Part shown: positions 5,758 to 8,045 of the stretch, one piece after another | How positions within the stretch are numbered: the first letter of the stretch is position 1 | Layout of the letters: every line of letters starts with the position of its first letter | DNA from: an uncultured Clostridia bacterium | Lineage (GTDB): Bacteria > Bacillota > Clostridia > Oscillospirales > Oscillospiraceae | Length of the DNA stretch: 8,045 bases | Direction: 5' to 3' | Assembly: GCA_947169005.1 (NCBI GenBank) | Contig: CAMVOG010000101.1 | Location: forward strand, 1 to 8,045 | Made by a program: the position numbers and the translations under genes | The notes under the pieces: model-generated | The model's input: only the letters and a program-made list of their open reading frames with translations | Told to the model about the DNA's origin: nothing | Database searches by the model: none

Positions 5758-6515
5758 TTCTTCGCGCCCCCTTCCTCGGGATAGGCGTCCTTATACACGC
5801 CCAGGGGATAATAGGGCAGCATATTGTCCCGCAGCCAGCACAGCGCCTCGGAGGGGGTAAGGCCCCAGTTGGTGGGGCAGGCGGAGACGACCTCGATGAT
5901 GGAGTAGCCGCGCCCGTTCACCTGGTTTTCAAAGGCGCGCTTGATGGCCTTCTTGGCCTCGCGGACGTGCTTGACGCTGTCCACGGTGACGCGCTGGGCC
6001 AGGGCCACGCCGTCCAGGGTGGACAGCAGCTCACAGACCCGGATGGGATAGCCCGCCGCCTTCACGTCGCGGCCGTAGGGGGTGGTCTGGGTGATCTGTC
6101 CGGGCAGGGTGGTGGGGGCCATCTGGCCGCCGGTCATGCCGTAAATGGCGTTGTTGATGAAGATAACGGTGATGTTCTCGCCTCTCGTGGCGGCGTGGAC
6201 GGTCTCGGCCATGCCGATGGCGGCCAGGTCGCCGTCGCCCTGATAGGTAAAGACGATGTTGTCGGGTCTCGCCCGCTTGATGCCCGTGGCGACGGCGGGG
6301 GCACGGCCGTGGGCCGCCTCCACCATGTCGCAGGCGAAGAAATCATAAGCCGTAACGGAGCAGCCCACCGGGGAAATGCCGATGGTGCGGTCCTCGATGC
6401 CCAGCTCGTCAATGGTCTCGGCCACCAGACGATGCACGATGCCGTGGGGGCAGCCGGGGCAGTAGCTGAAGACCTTATCGGTCAGCGCGTGGGGTCTTTC
6501 AAATACGACAGCCAT
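5754..6515 (-). CDS. 2-oxoacid:ferredoxin oxidoreductase, TPP-binding beta subunit (VorA/KorB-like)
   Basis: A 253-residue thiamine pyrophosphate-binding subunit. Cluster- or cofactor-associated cysteines are CPGCPHG (19-25) and Cys52. The TPP/Mg motif is GDGDLAAIGMAE (93-104), continuing to INNAIYGMTGGQMAPTT (120-136); the NxxYGMTGGQ signature is typical of KorB/VorA-type beta chains. The TPTT/TTPYGRD region (144-150) also fits. The subunit forms the hydroxyacyl-TPP intermediate and passes electrons to the ferredoxin-like delta subunit. Only 1 nt separates it from the alpha gene stop, with AGGAGGG (6530-6524) inside the end of that gene, and its own stop overlaps the gamma ATG. Specificity among 2-oxoisovalerate, 2-oxoglutarate and aryl-2-oxoacids cannot be decided from these motifs. 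Confidence 0.93.
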   Translation of the reverse strand: MAVVFERPHALTDKVFSYCPGCPHGIVHRLVAETIDELGIEDRTIGISPVGCSVTAYDFFACDMVEAAHGRAPAVATGIKRARPDNIVFTYQGDGDLAAIGMAETVHAATRGENITVIFINNAIYGMTGGQMAPTTLPGQITQTTPYGRDVKAAGYPIRVCELLSTLDGVALAQRVTVDSVKHVREAKKAIKRAFENQVNGRGYSIIEVVSACPTNWGLTPSEALCWLRDNMLPYYPLGVYKDAYPEEGGAKK

Positions 6516-6516
6516 C

Positions 6517-7578
6517 TTACTTGCCCTCCTGAATCTTTTTGATCTCTTCCAGGACCTCGGCGGGGGACGGGATCATGCCGCCGGTGCGTCCGTAGAAGTA
6601 CGTGGGCCGCGCGCCGTTCAGCGCCAGGCGCACGTCGTCCACCATCTGGCCCATGCTCATCTCCACGGAGAGGAAGGCCTTGGCGTGGGAAGCCGCCTTC
6701 TGAATGGCGTCATTGGGGAAGGGCCACACGGTGATGGGCCGGATGAGGCCCGCCTTGATGCCCTGCTGCCGGGCCGTGGTGACGGCGCTGCGGCAGATAC
6801 GGGAGGAGGCGCCGTAGGCCACCAGCACGATCTCCGCGTCGTCCACCATGAATTCCTCGCAGCGCTGCTCGGTGCGCTGGGCCTCGGCGTAGCGCTCATA
6901 GCGGGCGCGGACCGTGTCCTCCAGCAGGTTGGGCTCCAGATAGAGGGAGTTGACGATATTGTGCTTGCGCTTGCCGCCGTGGCCGGTAACGGCCCAGGGC
7001 TTCTCCACCGTCTTGATGTCGCCGGGCTCCGGCAGGACCACGGGCTCCATCATCTGGCCCAGCAGACCGTCGGAGAAGAGCATGGCGGGCATACGGTACT
7101 TCTCGCCCAGCTCAAAGGCCAGGAAGACCATGTCCACCATCTCCTGCACCGTGGAGGGCGCCAGGACGATAAGCTGGAAGTCGCCGTGGCCGGTGGCCTT
7201 GGTGGCCTGGTAGTAATCCGCCTGGGAGGGCTGGATGCCGCCGAGACCGGGGCCGCCGCGCTGCACGTTCACGATCAGCGCGGGCAGGTCGCAGCCCGCC
7301 ATGTAGGAAATACCCTCGGTCATCAGGCTCAGGCCGGGAGAGCTGGTGGAGGTCATGGCCCGCACGCCGGCAGCCGCCGCGCCCAGCACCATGTTGATGG
7401 ACGCCAACTCGGACTCCGCCTGGAGATAGGTGCCGCCGATCTTGGGCATCTTCTTGGCCATGTAGGCGGCCAGCTCCGTCTGCGGGGTGATGGGATAGCC
7501 GAAGAAATGGTGGCAGCCCGCGCAGATGGCGGCTTCGGCCAGGGCCTCGTTGCCCTTCATCAATACTTTTTCAGCCAT
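6517..7578 (-). CDS. vorB: 2-oxoacid:ferredoxin oxidoreductase, alpha subunit (VorB-type, 3-methyl-2-oxobutanoate dehydrogenase)
   Basis: A 353-residue alpha subunit with the start MAEKVLMKGNEALAEAAI, FGYPITPQTEL (26-36), a conserved pyrimidine-domain glutamate region AESELASINMVLGAAAAG (54-71), TSTSSPGLSLMTEG (76-89) and QRGGPGLGG (106-114). The C-terminal transketolase-like domain contains LVAYGASSRICRSAV and LIRPITVWPFP. This is the pattern commonly named VorB (branched-chain 2-oxoacid ferredoxin oxidoreductase), although homologues also act on 2-oxoglutarate and on aryl acids. The ATG at 7578 is used because it follows GGAGGGGAAGG and lies just after the ferredoxin gene; the open frame extends upstream to 7743 only as antiparallel-frame overlap with the ferredoxin gene. 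It is the second gene of a tight vorD-B-A-C operon. Confidence 0.93.
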   Translation of the reverse strand: MAEKVLMKGNEALAEAAICAGCHHFFGYPITPQTELAAYMAKKMPKIGGTYLQAESELASINMVLGAAAAGVRAMTSTSSPGLSLMTEGISYMAGCDLPALIVNVQRGGPGLGGIQPSQADYYQATKATGHGDFQLIVLAPSTVQEMVDMVFLAFELGEKYRMPAMLFSDGLLGQMMEPVVLPEPGDIKTVEKPWAVTGHGGKRKHNIVNSLYLEPNLLEDTVRARYERYAEAQRTEQRCEEFMVDDAEIVLVAYGASSRICRSAVTTARQQGIKAGLIRPITVWPFPNDAIQKAASHAKAFLSVEMSMGQMVDDVRLALNGARPTYFYGRTGGMIPSPAEVLEEIKKIQEGK

Positions 7579-7595
7579 ATCGTTCCTTCCCCTCC

Positions 7596-7802
7596 TTATC
7601 TCTCGACCGTGATCGCCACGTCGGGGCACATCATGGCGCAGCTGCAGCAGCCGCTGCACTCCGTCCCCTCGATCTGAGCGGCGGGGTGGTAGCCCTTGGC
7701 GTTGATGCGCGTCTGATCCAGGGCGATGATGTGCTTGGGACATGCTTCGACGCAGAGCTCGCAGCCCTTGCAGTAGGTCTCATTTACCGTGATTTTCGGC
7801 AT
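7596..7802 (-). CDS. 2x[4Fe-4S] ferredoxin-type delta subunit of the 2-oxoacid oxidoreductase
   Basis: A 68-residue protein with two complete cluster-binding motifs: CKGCELCVEACP (Cys11, 14, 17, 21) and CSGCCSCAMMCP (Cys49, 52, 55, 59, with an extra Cys53). This is the usual delta chain of four-subunit VOR/KOR enzymes, which wires electrons from the TPP subunit to free ferredoxin. It is the first gene of the operon, 17 bp before vorB. The ribosome site is modest (AAAGG about 11 nt upstream of the ATG). An out-of-frame ATG lies 7 nt before the true start (ATGGATCATG), which could slightly lower initiation. Confidence 0.92.
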   Translation of the reverse strand: MPKITVNETYCKGCELCVEACPKHIIALDQTRINAKGYHPAAQIEGTECSGCCSCAMMCPDVAITVER

Positions 7803-7829
7803 GATCCATCGTTCCTTTCGTATATATAC

Positions 7830-7857
7830 AGTGCTTAGTGCATAGTGCTTAGTGCTT
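7830..7857. repeat. Heptanucleotide tandem array A: AGTGCTT x4
   Basis: Four consecutive 7-nt units beginning at 7830, consensus AGTGCTT; the second unit is AGTGCAT. It lies 28 bp upstream of the first gene of the oxidoreductase operon, within its expected promoter or leader region. Confidence 0.9.
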
Positions 7858-7864
7858 AGGGAAA

Positions 7865-7885
7865 CAGGGCTCAGGGCTCAGGGCA
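7865..7885. repeat. Heptanucleotide tandem array B: CAGGGCT x3
   Basis: Three consecutive 7-nt units, consensus CAGGGCT; the third ends in A. It begins exactly 35 nt after the start of array A, so both arrays share the same 7-nt phase with one non-repeat heptad between them. Confidence 0.85.
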
Positions 7886-7910
7886 TGATAATAAACGCCA
7901 ACGCTGAATC

Positions 7911-7987
7911 CTGTTGCCGGTTGTCTGTTGCCTGTTGCCTGCTGCCTATTGTCTGTTGTCTGTTGTCTGTTGACTATTGTCTGTTGG
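7911..7987. repeat. Heptanucleotide tandem array C: CTGTTGY x11
   Basis: Seventy-seven bases divide without gaps into eleven 7-nt units, consensus CTGTTGT or CTGTTGC. Variants carry A at position 3 (units starting 7946 and 7974), C at position 4 (7939), G at position 2 (7918) and A or G at the last position (7967, 7981). No base insertions break the register. Confidence 0.92.
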
Positions 7988-7994
7988 GGGCCTC

Positions 7995-8012
7995 TAAAAA
8001 CTACTGTTTTTA
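7995..8012. repeat. Short inverted repeat next to the window edge
   Basis: TAAAAAC (7995-8001) and GTTTTTA (8006-8012) form a perfect 7-bp stem around TACT. A second stem GAAGC/GCTTC (8028-8032 with 8041-8045) begins just after and is cut by the window end. These may be the edge of a dispersed intergenic element; no gene is visible from 7803 to 8045. Confidence 0.5.
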
Positions 8013-8045
8013 AGTAGATGGTTACGGGAAGCGTCCCCTGGCTTC

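Noticed and set aside
5967..6542. A 191-codon plus-strand frame over the TPP subunit
   Set aside because: It is a shadow of the beta subunit gene in the opposite strand.
6685..7677. A 330-codon plus-strand frame over vorB
   Set aside because: It is a shadow of the alpha subunit gene with biased composition and no recognisable motif.
7579..7743. N-terminal extension of vorB to 7743
   Set aside because: It would overlap the ferredoxin subunit gene, the extra residues have no family similarity, and the ATG at 7578 has a proper ribosome site and the family's usual N-terminus.
7820..7829. TATATA as the -10 of the oxidoreductase operon
   Set aside because: No acceptable -35 hexamer occurs 16-18 bp upstream within array A, so I do not annotate a promoter there.
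7830..7987. CRISPR array
   Set aside because: The units are contiguous 7-mers without spacers and no cas genes are near, so these are simple tandem repeats.

Overview
The window is chromosomal DNA from a spore-forming, strictly anaerobic, fairly GC-rich Firmicute. The best guess is a gut Clostridia lineage such as Oscillospiraceae (Oscillibacter/Flavonifractor-like). The evidence is an intact spo0A, a four-subunit ferredoxin-dependent 2-oxoacid oxidoreductase, strong GGAGG ribosome binding sites and codon use rich in GC. The species assignment is inference.

Layout. Positions 1-810 (+) hold the 3' part of a MacB-like periplasmic-core membrane protein that begins outside the window. Positions 811-1132 are a non-coding leader with a near-consensus sigma-A promoter. 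Its transcript looks strongly structured: several hairpins, a possible loop-to-3'-strand pseudoknot and a GC-rich terminator-like stem. It precedes a gene at 1133-1780 (+) of visibly lower GC, which I recognise as a PBECR4-type (phage Barnase/EndoU/ColicinE5-D/RelE-like) predicted nuclease. A perfect 11-bp terminator hairpin (1781-1808) separates it from the convergent spo0A (2627-1827, -). spo0A has its own sigma-A-type promoter, and a perfect inverted repeat containing near-0A-box half-sites lies upstream.

Everything from 2878 to 7802 is on the minus strand and reads as one metabolic locus. In transcription order it is: a 2x[4Fe-4S] ferredoxin subunit, VorB-type alpha subunit, TPP-binding beta subunit, gamma subunit, then a 93-bp gap filled by a perfect 18-bp inverted repeat, an XRE-cupin regulator, and an AMP-forming acyl-CoA synthetase. 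A textbook intrinsic terminator (2806-2846) closes it. The oxidoreductase interconverts a 2-oxoacid plus CoA with acyl-CoA, CO2 and reduced ferredoxin. The synthetase interconverts the free acid and acyl-CoA at the cost of ATP. Together they could ferment branched-chain or aryl 2-oxoacids, or activate scavenged acids and reductively carboxylate them to amino-acid precursors. The XRE-cupin protein is the likely local regulator.

The most unusual features are non-coding. (i) There are three different heptanucleotide tandem arrays (4, 3 and 11 copies) just upstream of the oxidoreductase operon. (ii) The long inverted repeat inside the operon is also built of 7-nt units. (iii) The structured leader RNA lies in front of the PBECR4 gene. 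I see no tRNA, rRNA, CRISPR array or transposase gene.
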